A stretch of DNA of 64,000 bases from Nocardioidaceae bacterium SCSIO 66511 (GTDB lineage Bacteria > Actinomycetota > Actinomycetes > Propionibacteriales > Nocardioidaceae). The DNA lies in contig CP095846.1 of assembly GCA_023100825.1 (NCBI GenBank), positions 3,596,001 to 3,660,000 of the forward strand, given 5' to 3'. Numbering within the stretch: position 1 is the first letter of the stretch; each line of letters starts with the position of its first letter. This document shows positions 7,076-14,720 of the stretch, piece by piece. The notes below the pieces were generated by a model. The model worked only from the letters and a program-made list of their open reading frames with translations, was not told the DNA's origin and did not search any database. The position numbers and the translations under genes were made by a program.

Positions 7076-7919
7076 ATTACCCGGTCGCGGAGCTTCCGAC
7101 ACCGAACAGCTCGAGTTGCACCGAACGCGCGAAATGGCCGAATCATTCGGCGTCGACGCCGCGGCGTACGACGCCGCCCGACCGAGCTACCCGGACGCCC
7201 TGGTGCAGAGGATCGTGGACGGCCACTCTGCTCCCAGCATCCTCGACATCGGATGCGGCACCGGAATCGCTGCGCTTCAGTTGCGAGCAGCAGGCGGCGA
7301 CGTCGTGGGTATCGAACCGGACCAGCGGATGGCCGAGTTCGCACGCTCCAAAGGGCTGAGGGTCGAACACAGCACGTTCGAAGCGTGGGACCCGCGAGAC
7401 CGATCGTTCGACATCGTCACGGCAGCGCAGTCCTGGCACTGGGTCGATCCGGCAATCGGGGCGACGAAAGCGGCCACAATCCTTCGTCCCGGCGGACGCC
7501 TGGCGATCTTCGGGCACGTCTTCGAACCGCCGGAGGACGTCGCACAAGCGTTGGCCGACGCCTTTCGGCGCGCAGTCCCCGACTCGCCGTTCACCACATC
7601 GGGGCGACGTCCGCTGCAGACGTACCGAGCGGGGTACGACCACATCGCCGAGACCCTACGAGTAACCAACCTCTTCGACGACGTCGACGTGTGGCAGTTC
7701 GACTGGACGAGAATCTATCAACGCGACGAATGGCTTGCCCTCCTGGCGACGACGGGCGGCCTCACTCCCCTCCCGGTCGAAGCAAGAGGCAAGATTTTGC
7801 GGGCCGTCGGACGCGCTGTCGATGCACGCGGCGGATCGTTCACGATGGAATACGTCACGCTCGCGGCCGCGGGCCGCCGCAGCACCATCATCTCGAATGA
7901 AGATCTTGACGGGCGGTGA
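7068..7919 (+). CDS. class I SAM-dependent methyltransferase
   Basis: This protein of 283 residues from the first ATG carries the SAM-binding motif DIGCGTG at 60-66, the acidic end of strand 2 (VGIEPD) and the SWHWVDP segment typical of type 11/25 methyltransferases. The FGxxAAxYDxxRPxYP opening begins at about residue 27. A start at ATG 7134 (MAESFGVD) would match family length better. The first ATG lies inside an operator and has no ribosome site, so it would require leaderless translation. It is probably regulated by the divergent TetR protein. The substrate is unknown. Confidence 0.85.
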   Translation: MPTLPGRGASDTEQLELHRTREMAESFGVDAAAYDAARPSYPDALVQRIVDGHSAPSILDIGCGTGIAALQLRAAGGDVVGIEPDQRMAEFARSKGLRVEHSTFEAWDPRDRSFDIVTAAQSWHWVDPAIGATKAATILRPGGRLAIFGHVFEPPEDVAQALADAFRRAVPDSPFTTSGRRPLQTYRAGYDHIAETLRVTNLFDDVDVWQFDWTRIYQRDEWLALLATTGGLTPLPVEARGKILRAVGRAVDARGGSFTMEYVTLAAAGRRSTIISNEDLDGR

Positions 7920-7959
7920 ATGCGCAGGCCGGTGTGCGGTGTAGAGGGCCGCTCACACG

Positions 7960-7976
7960 TTGAAGCGGAACTCGAC
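7960..7976. repeat. ychF 3-prime-end-like remnant (copy B)
   Basis: The plus strand reads TTGAAGCGGAACTCGAC about 40 bases after the methyltransferase stop. The reverse complement of 7954-7976 encodes VEFRFNV and a stop, the exact ending expected for an actinobacterial YchF. No open frame upstream of it encodes any other part of YchF, so it is a detached tail. It has the same orientation as the real ychF end at 11272. Confidence 0.6.
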
Positions 7977-7992
7977 CGAGCCCCAGGGAGCC

Positions 7993-8322
7993 TCAGGACG
8001 AGCATTCCGAGGCTGGCAGCATGAGGTCGACGTCGATCGGGTCTTGTCTCACGAGGACGAACCCATGACGTTCATACAGGCGGCGGGCAGGACTCCCTTG
8101 AACGACATTGATCCTGAACGGCTGTCCTGCGGTGTCTGTGTGAAGGATCTGACCGAGGGCCCAGGTGCCGATGCCTTGCCCCTGCTGCGCAGGGTCGAGG
8201 TCGAAATGCTCGATCCACATGCCGTCCTCGTCAGGTCGCATCGCGACCAGGCTGACATCGATTCCTGCGACTTGTATGACTCGGGTGCACGCCGGCTTGA
8301 ACGCGTCGTGCGCCGCACTCAA
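7993..8322 (-). pseudogene. N-terminally truncated GNAT acetyltransferase
   Basis: The 109-residue frame keeps GNAT motif A (DLDPAQQGQGIGTW) and the distal SPARRLYERHGF motif but lacks about 30-40 residues before them. The only start in frame is TTG at 8322. A stop at 8350-8352 closes the frame upstream, while the +1 frame just before it reads VVLVFGVIDGS. That fits a frameshift or truncation of a once longer gene. It may still make a small protein, but activity is doubtful. It lies right beside the ychF-tail remnant at 7960. Confidence 0.5.
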
Positions 8323-8398
8323 GAGGACGTAGCGATCAAGATCCGTCGATCACGCCGAAGACGAGCACGACCTTAGCCAACTGGGCCTAAAGGAGCAC

Positions 8399-8788
8399 TC
8401 AGGCTCGTGGCGCATACACCCGCAGGCCCATCTCCTCCGCGGCCCCGGCGAGGCGGACGTCGTATGTGACCAATGCCTCGACGTCGAGGCGGATCGAAGC
8501 AGCCAGATGCAAAGCGTCGAGCGACCGCAACGCCGGGCCGGGCAATAGTCCCGCCTCTCGATAGACGCTCGGCGGAAGATCGTGGAGGTCGACCCGCGCG
8601 AGGATCGCCGACACATCGGCCTGCGGGAGGCCGTACCGGCTCGCGAACCGCCGCAGCTCGGTTTCGAGCAGGTGGGTGGCGACGAGGCTGACGTCAGAAC
8701 CATCGGCCCACGCCGCCAGCGGGGCGCTCTCGACCTCCTCGACCAGCAGCTTCGCAGCCGCTGAGGTGTCGAGATAGAACCGACTCAA
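8399..8788 (-). CDS. vapC: VapC-type PIN-domain ribonuclease toxin
   Basis: The 129-residue PIN domain contains the acidic metal-binding set Asp7 (YLDTSA), Glu42 or Glu44 (LETEL), Asp91 (SLDALHLA) and Asp110 (VTYD), which is complete for a VapC endoribonuclease. Targets in the family are usually tRNA or rRNA. Translation starts at TTG 8788, which overlaps the antitoxin stop in TTGA, so the pair is coupled. The antitoxin encoded upstream should neutralise it and repress the operon. Confidence 0.88.
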   Translation of the reverse strand: MSRFYLDTSAAAKLLVEEVESAPLAAWADGSDVSLVATHLLETELRRFASRYGLPQADVSAILARVDLHDLPPSVYREAGLLPGPALRSLDALHLAASIRLDVEALVTYDVRLAGAAEEMGLRVYAPRA

Positions 8789-9039
8789 CGCTCACCCCGC
8801 AGGTCATCGATGATCTCAGCGCTGGGGATGGCAACTGAGTGCCGGATCAATTGCGAGAACCCACCACGAGTCTCAGCGGGCCGGTGAAGCGGGAGATCAG
8901 GGTTCGGTTCCGTGATCGGCACAAGCCGCGCGACCGGCTTACCCCGGCTCGTCACGGTGTACGTCTCGCCAGCCTCGACGGCATGCAGGACTTCGCCGCT
9001 GCGGTTGCGGAGATCACGATGGGTGACAGTGGTTGCCAT
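8785..9039 (-). CDS. vapB: Phd/YefM-type antitoxin of the VapBC pair
   Basis: The 84-residue antitoxin begins with the Phd/YefM fold (THRDLRNRSGEVLHAVEAGE, then TVTSRGKPVARLVP), which binds DNA. Its C-terminal part should wrap the toxin. I chose ATG 9039 (MATTVTHRDL) because the longer frame to 9105 adds residues that do not fit the family and runs across the promoter. It is first in the operon and overlaps vapC by four bases. Confidence 0.88.
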   Translation of the reverse strand: MATTVTHRDLRNRSGEVLHAVEAGETYTVTSRGKPVARLVPITEPNPDLPLHRPAETRGGFSQLIRHSVAIPSAEIIDDLRGER

Positions 9040-9048
9040 TAATCGAGC

Positions 9049-9070
9049 GTAGCACCTGTAGCACATTATG
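9049..9070 (-). promoter_or_regulatory. vapBC promoter with repeated half-sites
   Basis: On the minus strand CATAAT (9070-9065) is a good -10 box. Just downstream, GTGCTAC occurs twice as a direct repeat (9064-9058 and 9055-9049) with a 9-base period. This fits an operator for the antitoxin or toxin-antitoxin complex. No clear -35 box was seen. Confidence 0.45.
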
Positions 9071-9124
9071 AGCAGCGCATCATCTCTGATCGAGCTCCGC
9101 TGCATCCCACAGAGGTTCAGTTCG

Positions 9125-9140
9125 AAAAGCGGAACTCCAC
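9125..9140. repeat. ychF 3-prime-end-like remnant (copy C)
   Basis: AAAAGCGGAACTCCAC on the plus strand shares AAGCGGAACTC with the copies at 4657 and 7960. Its reverse complement, extended outward, reads N-V-V-E-F-R-F-S-N-stop, very near the VVEFRFNV end of YchF. It lies just upstream of the vapBC promoter and has the same orientation as the real ychF end. Confidence 0.5.
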
Positions 9141-9259
9141 CACGTTCCGTAGCCGACCAACGTGTGGGCTCGGATTGGCATCGGCAGCTGACGATCGGCT
9201 TGCGAGGCCACTCTCGAACCCATGCTGGCCAGACCTACCGCAGGGAGGAGCGCTCGGCT

Positions 9260-9409
9260 CGCCAAGTGCAGCTGACCCTCACGGCACTCGAGCACTTCAT
9301 CGCCAACCTGCCGGAGGAACAGGAGGAGCGCATCCGAGTCGAGACAGCACGGCGGATCTTCGCCGAGCAGCGTGAGGGCTCGTCGACGACCGTCACGCTG
9401 CTCGGATGA
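9260..9409 (+). pseudogene. coding remnant of unknown origin
   Basis: The stretch 9040-9561 has no intact gene apart from the vapBC promoter and the copy-C remnant. Within it, 9260-9409 reads as protein-like sequence (LTALEHFIANLPEEQEERIR and VETARRIFAEQREG) with no credible start. Right after it another frame gives VLLRYRAFAGDEVAVMGK and a stop at 9480. Both look like tails of decayed genes. I do not recognise the family. Confidence 0.3.
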
Positions 9410-9561
9410 CGAGGCGTAGCGGAAGTGCTCCTTCGGTACCGCGCCTTCGCCGGCGACGAGGTCGCGGTGATGGGGAAGTGACCGACCTTCGCTGACGAGT
9501 TGCGCCCGGAGACTTCATACAGCTCTCGAGTCTCGGACCTCCCGCTGGATAGCGTGATGCC

Positions 9562-10179
9562 ATGGGACAGGATCAGTCGAACCCAGCCGAACTACACGCG
9601 TACGACCCCGAGTGGCCGCGCCACGCCCAGCGACATCGCCATAGCGTGCGTGAGCAGATGGCAGATCTTCAGGGCGCAACCGAAGCCCACTACGACCACA
9701 TCGGTTCAACGGCCGTTCCCGGGCTCGCGGCCAAGCCGAACCTCGATCTCCAGGTCCGCATTCTGCCGTTGCCCACGGACGATGCCTTGTCCGAACGGCT
9801 CGGAGACTTGGGATACGAGCGAGCTCGAGGAGCACGCCCGGACTCACCTGGCGTCTATCGCGACATCCCGCGCGGCTCGGAGCTCGCAGACGACACTGTC
9901 TGGGAGAAGTCGATCTTTGTGCACCGACCCAACCGTGTCATTTTGCACGTGCGCCGCTCCGACTCTCCTTGGGGAAGATACACCGTCTGGTTCCGAGACT
10001 GGCTACGTGCGCACCCCGACCAGCGCGACCGCTACGAAGCGACGAAGAGACGCCTCAGCGAAGAGAACGACGGCAAAGCCGACTACGACGACTACACCCG
10101 CGCGAAGGCTACGTTCTTCGACGAAGTCCAAACAGAGTTCGAGCGTTGGGCACAGCTAGCCCGAGGCACCAAGGGTTGA
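9562..10179 (+). CDS. GrpB/UPF0157 family protein (nucleotidyltransferase fold)
   Basis: The 205-residue protein matches the GrpB family, which has a nucleotidyltransferase-like fold. It has the AYDPEWP opening, HIGSTAVPGLAAKPNLDLQV at about 44-65 where the GS and D-x-D positions form the active-site loop, and a C-terminal KATFFDEV helix. Some members are fused to CoA-biosynthesis enzymes, but the role of stand-alone members is not established. It lies in the AT-richer end of the accessory region next to ychF. The 260 bases downstream (10180-10439) contain no gene I can support. Confidence 0.85.
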   Translation: MGQDQSNPAELHAYDPEWPRHAQRHRHSVREQMADLQGATEAHYDHIGSTAVPGLAAKPNLDLQVRILPLPTDDALSERLGDLGYERARGARPDSPGVYRDIPRGSELADDTVWEKSIFVHRPNRVILHVRRSDSPWGRYTVWFRDWLRAHPDQRDRYEATKRRLSEENDGKADYDDYTRAKATFFDEVQTEFERWAQLARGTKG

Positions 10180-10439
10180 ACATTGGACGGCCCAGGCGGC
10201 CGAATCGAAGCTCCGACAGACTCTTAGTCGAGGAAATAGACAAGATTCTGAGAATTCGCAAGATAACCATGTCGTCGCGCAGCCGAGCAGAGCATTACTC
10301 CTGTGATAAGTCTCTCAAGAACCACAATGCACCCCACCGACGCTCCCGTTCTGCTTCTCTCAACGCCAGGTGCTACAGCAACGATCCACATTTCACCGCG
10401 TCCCGCTTCAAAGGCGCGTCGGTTCGCGGTTGGTCGTGA

Positions 10440-11153
10440 TCACGACAACCATCCGAGTGCCCTGGCCACCGATACAGTCCCTGCCCACAACGCGGCCCCG
10501 CCAGCATTGCCAACAGCCTCCGATGCACGCTTGCGGACCCACGCTAAGGCGCCCGTAACTTCGGGCGACGTCTCTGGCAGCCGCCCATCGGCGACGCCTT
10601 GCAGCGAATTCGCTGCTGCAATGACGGCCGACGCGTCCGGCTCAGGCAGATTGCTCGCATCATCTCGAAGCGCCTCGATTAACGCACGCAGTTCATCACC
10701 GCTCAGGCTGTGTCCTGAGATCACAATCTGCTGTCCGCCGATGTTGATAGGGCCATTGCCATCGCCGATGGAGATACTTGGTTGGCGTCGTCCATCCATG
10801 GCCAGGCCCATCGTCTTCGGTGTTAGTGCCAAGCGTGCCGGCGGGTTGCTGACGATGATTGCAAGCCATCCCCAGTCGCTTGGCGTAGACACGAGCCCGC
10901 GCGAGACCATCCAACGACATAGGTAAATCCACTGTGAGTCGGTGAGACCGACTTGTCGCCAGTAACTTTCGCGGAACGGAACTAGTACTCCCGCGTCCGG
11001 CGCCACATCGAACAAGTCCTGGATGACCACGTCCGAAAACTGTTCGCACTCCTCGTCGGTGAGCGCTGGCTGATTCACAGAATTCCATCGCCAGAAGAAC
11101 ACCCCTACTAGTGCGACGGCGAGGACGATGAAAATCCACGTCTCAGGAGTCAT
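10440..11153 (-). CDS. membrane-anchored protein of unknown function
   Basis: I do not recognise this 237-residue protein. One N-terminal membrane segment (WIFIVLAVALVGVFFW, about 5-20) is followed by a predicted cytoplasmic helical domain that looks winged-helix-like (TDSQWIYLCRWMVSRGLV, then DWGWLAIIVSNPPARLALTP). After that comes a Gly/Ile-rich strand region (SISIGDGNGPINIGGQQIVI) and a helical C-terminus (ELRALIEALRD) with a hydrophobic end. ATG 11153 is preferred because GGGAGG lies 9 bases upstream. Base composition is visibly less GC-rich than the backbone, which suggests recent acquisition. Confidence 0.7.
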   Translation of the reverse strand: MTPETWIFIVLAVALVGVFFWRWNSVNQPALTDEECEQFSDVVIQDLFDVAPDAGVLVPFRESYWRQVGLTDSQWIYLCRWMVSRGLVSTPSDWGWLAIIVSNPPARLALTPKTMGLAMDGRRQPSISIGDGNGPINIGGQQIVISGHSLSGDELRALIEALRDDASNLPEPDASAVIAAANSLQGVADGRLPETSPEVTGALAWVRKRASEAVGNAGGAALWAGTVSVARALGWLS

Positions 11154-11271
11154 CACCGCCAACCTCCCTGTAGTCTAACGCCTCGCAGCGAATATGCGCC
11201 AATACCTGCGAATCGACAGGGCGTCGAATCGTTCTGTGGCTCACTACTACTTACCCCGAGAAGTTTTTCCG

Positions 11272-12354
11272 CTACACATTGAATCGAAATTCAACCACGT
11301 CCCCGTCGGCCATGACGTAGTCCTTGCCCTCCATACGTACCTTGCCCGCCGACTTCGCGGCGTTCATCGAGCCCGCATCGACTAAATCGTCGTACGAGAC
11401 GATCTCGGCCTTGATGAAGCCCTTCTGGAAGTCGGTGTGGATCACACCGGCGGCCTCGGGCGCAGTGGCCGCACGTTTGATCGTCCAGGCCCGGGCCTCC
11501 TTCGGCCCCGCGGTCAGGTACGTCTGTAGGCCGAGGGTCTCGAAGCCGACACGGGCGAGCACATCGAGCCCGGGCTCGTCGATGCCCATCTCGGTCAGCA
11601 TCTCGCGTGCCTCGTCGTCATCGCCGAGCTCCACGAGCTCCGCCTCGAACTTCGCATCGAGGAAGATCGCCTCTGCGGGTGCGACCAGCTCTCGCATGCG
11701 CGTCTTCAGGTCATCGTCGGCCAGCTCGTCAGCATCGCAGTTGAACACGTACAGCTGCGGCTTCGCGGACAGGAGGTGGAGGTCGCGCAGCGGCGCACGG
11801 TCGAGGCCGGCGGCGAAGACTCCCTTGCCGGACTCGAGGGTCGCCTGCGCCTCGCGTACCGCCTCTACGACAGGAGCGAGGTCCTTGTCCTTGCGGGAGT
11901 CCTTCTCCAATTTCGGCAAGGCGTTCTCGATCGTCTGCAGATCGGCGAGGATCATCTCGGTGTTGATCGTGTCGATGTCGTCTCCCGGCGAGACCTTGCC
12001 GTCAACATGGGTCACGTCGTCGTCGCGGAACACCCGAGTCACCTGGCAGATCGCATCGGACTCACGGATGTGCGAGAGGAACTTGTTGCCCAGGCCCTCA
12101 CCCTCCGACGCCCCTCGTACGATGCCGGCGATGTCGACGAACTGTACGGTCGCCGGCAGCACCTTCGCCGAGTCGAACATCTTCGCCAGTACGTCGAGCC
12201 GCGGATCGGGCACCCCGACGACGCCGACGTTCGGCTCGATCGTCGCGAACGGGTAGTTCGCAGCGAGCACGTCGTTCTTGGTCAATGCGTTGAATAGGGT
12301 CGACTTGCCCGCGTTGGGCAGCCCGACGATTCCGATGGTGAGGGCCACGGGCAC
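11272..12354 (-). CDS. ychF: redox-regulated ATPase YchF (Obg-family)
   Basis: The full-length 360-residue protein is the universal Obg-related P-loop ATPase YchF, which associates with ribosomes and affects stress responses. The P-loop is GLPNAGKS at 11-18, followed by the switch region, a coiled-coil insertion and a C-terminal TGS-like domain ending VVEFRFNV. It is the leftmost conserved backbone gene. Its last codons use GAA, TTT, CGA, TTC and AAT where the backbone would favour GC-ending codons. This local shift fits replacement of the 3-prime end by an incoming element. Confidence 0.97.
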   Translation of the reverse strand: MPVALTIGIVGLPNAGKSTLFNALTKNDVLAANYPFATIEPNVGVVGVPDPRLDVLAKMFDSAKVLPATVQFVDIAGIVRGASEGEGLGNKFLSHIRESDAICQVTRVFRDDDVTHVDGKVSPGDDIDTINTEMILADLQTIENALPKLEKDSRKDKDLAPVVEAVREAQATLESGKGVFAAGLDRAPLRDLHLLSAKPQLYVFNCDADELADDDLKTRMRELVAPAEAIFLDAKFEAELVELGDDDEAREMLTEMGIDEPGLDVLARVGFETLGLQTYLTAGPKEARAWTIKRAATAPEAAGVIHTDFQKGFIKAEIVSYDDLVDAGSMNAAKSAGKVRMEGKDYVMADGDVVEFRFNV

Positions 12355-12555
12355 TTAGCCTACGTTGCCGCCTCTGCCGGCAGGTCCTCCCGGTCGATGA
12401 CATGCGAGATCCAGGTACGTCACCGACTCTTCATCTCCTCCTCACCAGAAAGCACACCGAGCGAGTCATGAATGATCCGCTCCTCGGATACGTTTCAATC
12501 GCCGCGCGTCCATCCGGACGGTGAGTGGCTGCGCAATGAGAAGGGGCAACGACGC

Positions 12556-14712
12556 ATGGCCACGGTGCCGACACGACCGAGCACGTCCCCGTTCATCGCC
12601 GAACTACACGGACTCCGAGGAATCGCCCTCGCGCTCGTCGTCGCGTTCCATGTGTTCACCGATCGGGTCTCCGGCGGCATCGACATCTTCCTGTTCCTCA
12701 CGGGTTTCCTGATCACCCGCACCATGGTCGGCGCACTCGACCGGGGAACCTTCAAGGTCGACGCATTCCTCACGCGTCTTGCGATGCGCCTGATGCCGCT
12801 CATCGCGCTCACCGTCGCTGGAGTCGCCGTAGCCACCTGGCTCTGGATGCCGCAAGTACGGTGGGACAACGTCATCGGCGACCTGCGCGCGTCGCTGCTC
12901 TTCTATGAGAACTGGCAGCTCGTCGGCACGAACAGCGTCTACGGTTCGGCCGACGGCGGCGTCAGCCCCGTACAACACTTCTGGTCGCTCGCCGTACAGG
13001 GCCAGTTCTATCTGATCTGGATCGTTGCGGTCGTCGGCGCCGTGTCTGTCGGGCGCCGACTCGGCCTGACGACCCGAACCAGCGCGCTCGCGGTGATCAG
13101 CACCGTGGTGGCCCTGTCGTTCGCGTACGCGACCCACCTGGTCAACACCGACCAACCCCTTGCGTACCTGAGCACCTTCGCCCGGCTGTGGGAGTTGGGT
13201 CTCGGCGGGATCCTCGCTCTCACGATCGCATCGGTCAGCGGTGACAACGCCCCACCCGCCGGCATGCGTCGGGTCATGGGTTGGTCGGGACTGGCACTCG
13301 TTCTCACCTGCGGATTCGTACTCGACGCGGCCAACACGTTCCCCGGCTATCAAGCGCTGTGGCCGCTCGTGGGAACTGCATTCGTACTCGTCGCGGGTAC
13401 GACCGGCTACCGGTTCAGCGCCGACCGCCTACTTCGTGCTCGCGCCCTGCACCACGTCGGCGATGTCTCCTTCGCGCTCTACCTCTGGCACTGGCCGGTG
13501 CTCGTGATCTGCGTCGACCTGGTCGCCCCACACGACTTGACCGTCCGCCAGTCGATCTACGTACTGGCCGTTTCGTACGCGCTCGCGTACGCATCGACAA
13601 AGCTCGTTTCCCGTATCGTCGACACGCGTCGGACTTCCCCCGCTGTGGGCATGTCCGAACGGCTACGGCGCATGGTCGTACCCGCGATCGTCGTTCTGCC
13701 CGTTCTGGCCGGGCTCTTGGTGTGGCAGCAGCACGTCCGATCGCTGATGGAACCCGAGCCGGTCGCGCTGAGCGATCCGGACTACCCGGGCGCCCGCGTA
13801 TCTCCCATCGCGACCCCGACCAGCGTCGACGTACGCCCGACACCGCTCGAGGTCGCCGACGAGCAACGGCTGTACGTACCTCATCGATGCGTCACACCGC
13901 CTGGTACGCACGGCAAGCGACCGTCTGCCGTCAAGACCTGCGGATTCGGCGCGCCCGCACATCGCGCAACTCGGACGATCGCGCTCGTCGGCGCATCCCA
14001 TGTGGGTCAGTGGGTTGCCCCGTACATCGAGATCGCGAAGGCGAACGGCTGGCGGGTCGTCGTGATCCAGAAGAACGCATGTCAGTTCATGACACGGCCG
14101 AAGGAGGCGGACAACGCCTGTGCGCGCTGGGACCGCAAGGCGTTGCGCGCCGTTCGCAAGATCCACCCCGACCTCGTCGTGAATCTCGCGACGAGCAGCT
14201 TCTGGGGCGCCGAGCAGACGCCCGACCCATTCGTCGAACGTTGGGAAGCCCTGCACAAACTGGGCATCCGTGTACTCGCGATGCGCGACACGCCGCGCTT
14301 TCCCGAGTACGGCGCGGTGTGTATCGACAAGCACGCGGACGAGATCGAGACGTGCTCAATAGATCGCGACAAGAGCTTGCAGCGTGTTTCGCCGTTCCTG
14401 CAGCGCGACGACATCCCACCGAACGTCACGTACGTCGACTTCACCGACCACTTCTGCAATGCGCGCACCTGTCCCGCGGTGATCGGCAACGTCTTGGTCA
14501 TGGGCGACAACGAGCACATGACGAATCTCTTCTCCCAGACCATGCGACCCCATGTCGCAAAGGCGATCGCATCCGTGCCCGGATTCTCGACCCAACTGAC
14601 TGCCGTCGAGATCCAACGGTCGCAGGCACCGCCCCAGCTGCGCACCGACCGGATGCGCCTCGCCGGCCCGTTACTGCCGGCGAGGCCCGGCCACTTCGAG
14701 AGGAGCTGGTGA
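12556..14712 (+). CDS. OatA-like membrane acyltransferase with SGNH domain
   Basis: The protein has an acyltransferase-3 membrane domain (about ten helices, residues 15-390) opening with LHGLRGIALALVVAFH, and an extracellular SGNH esterase-like domain (residues about 430-700). Ser lies in VGASH near residue 480 and the Asp/His pair is in MGDNEHM near 650. Such proteins O-acetylate peptidoglycan or other envelope polysaccharides using acetyl groups carried across the membrane. I chose ATG 12556 (718 residues, AAGGGG upstream); ATG 12472 would add 28 residues that do not fit. A GC hairpin sits inside its last codons (see 14657). Confidence 0.88.
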   Translation: MATVPTRPSTSPFIAELHGLRGIALALVVAFHVFTDRVSGGIDIFLFLTGFLITRTMVGALDRGTFKVDAFLTRLAMRLMPLIALTVAGVAVATWLWMPQVRWDNVIGDLRASLLFYENWQLVGTNSVYGSADGGVSPVQHFWSLAVQGQFYLIWIVAVVGAVSVGRRLGLTTRTSALAVISTVVALSFAYATHLVNTDQPLAYLSTFARLWELGLGGILALTIASVSGDNAPPAGMRRVMGWSGLALVLTCGFVLDAANTFPGYQALWPLVGTAFVLVAGTTGYRFSADRLLRARALHHVGDVSFALYLWHWPVLVICVDLVAPHDLTVRQSIYVLAVSYALAYASTKLVSRIVDTRRTSPAVGMSERLRRMVVPAIVVLPVLAGLLVWQQHVRSLMEPEPVALSDPDYPGARVSPIATPTSVDVRPTPLEVADEQRLYVPHRCVTPPGTHGKRPSAVKTCGFGAPAHRATRTIALVGASHVGQWVAPYIEIAKANGWRVVVIQKNACQFMTRPKEADNACARWDRKALRAVRKIHPDLVVNLATSSFWGAEQTPDPFVERWEALHKLGIRVLAMRDTPRFPEYGAVCIDKHADEIETCSIDRDKSLQRVSPFLQRDDIPPNVTYVDFTDHFCNARTCPAVIGNVLVMGDNEHMTNLFSQTMRPHVAKAIASVPGFSTQLTAVEIQRSQAPPQLRTDRMRLAGPLLPARPGHFERSW
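14657..14686. terminator. terminator-like hairpin inside the acyltransferase 3-prime end
   Basis: GCCTCGCCGGC (14657-14667) and GCCGGCGAGGC (14676-14686) form a perfect 11-bp stem with an 8-base loop, about 25 bases before the stop codon. It also faces the convergent gene ending at 14721. There is no T-run, as is common in high-GC actinobacteria. Confidence 0.4.
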
Positions 14713-14720
14713 CGTGCGGG

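Noticed and set aside
1-11271. Integrase or transposase gene for the accessory region
   Set aside because: No frame resembles a tyrosine or serine recombinase or DDE transposase. The mobile-element idea rests only on the repeated ychF tails.
12472-12555. Earlier start for the OatA-like acyltransferase
   Set aside because: The added 28 residues are charged, lack family similarity and have a poorer ribosome site than ATG 12556.
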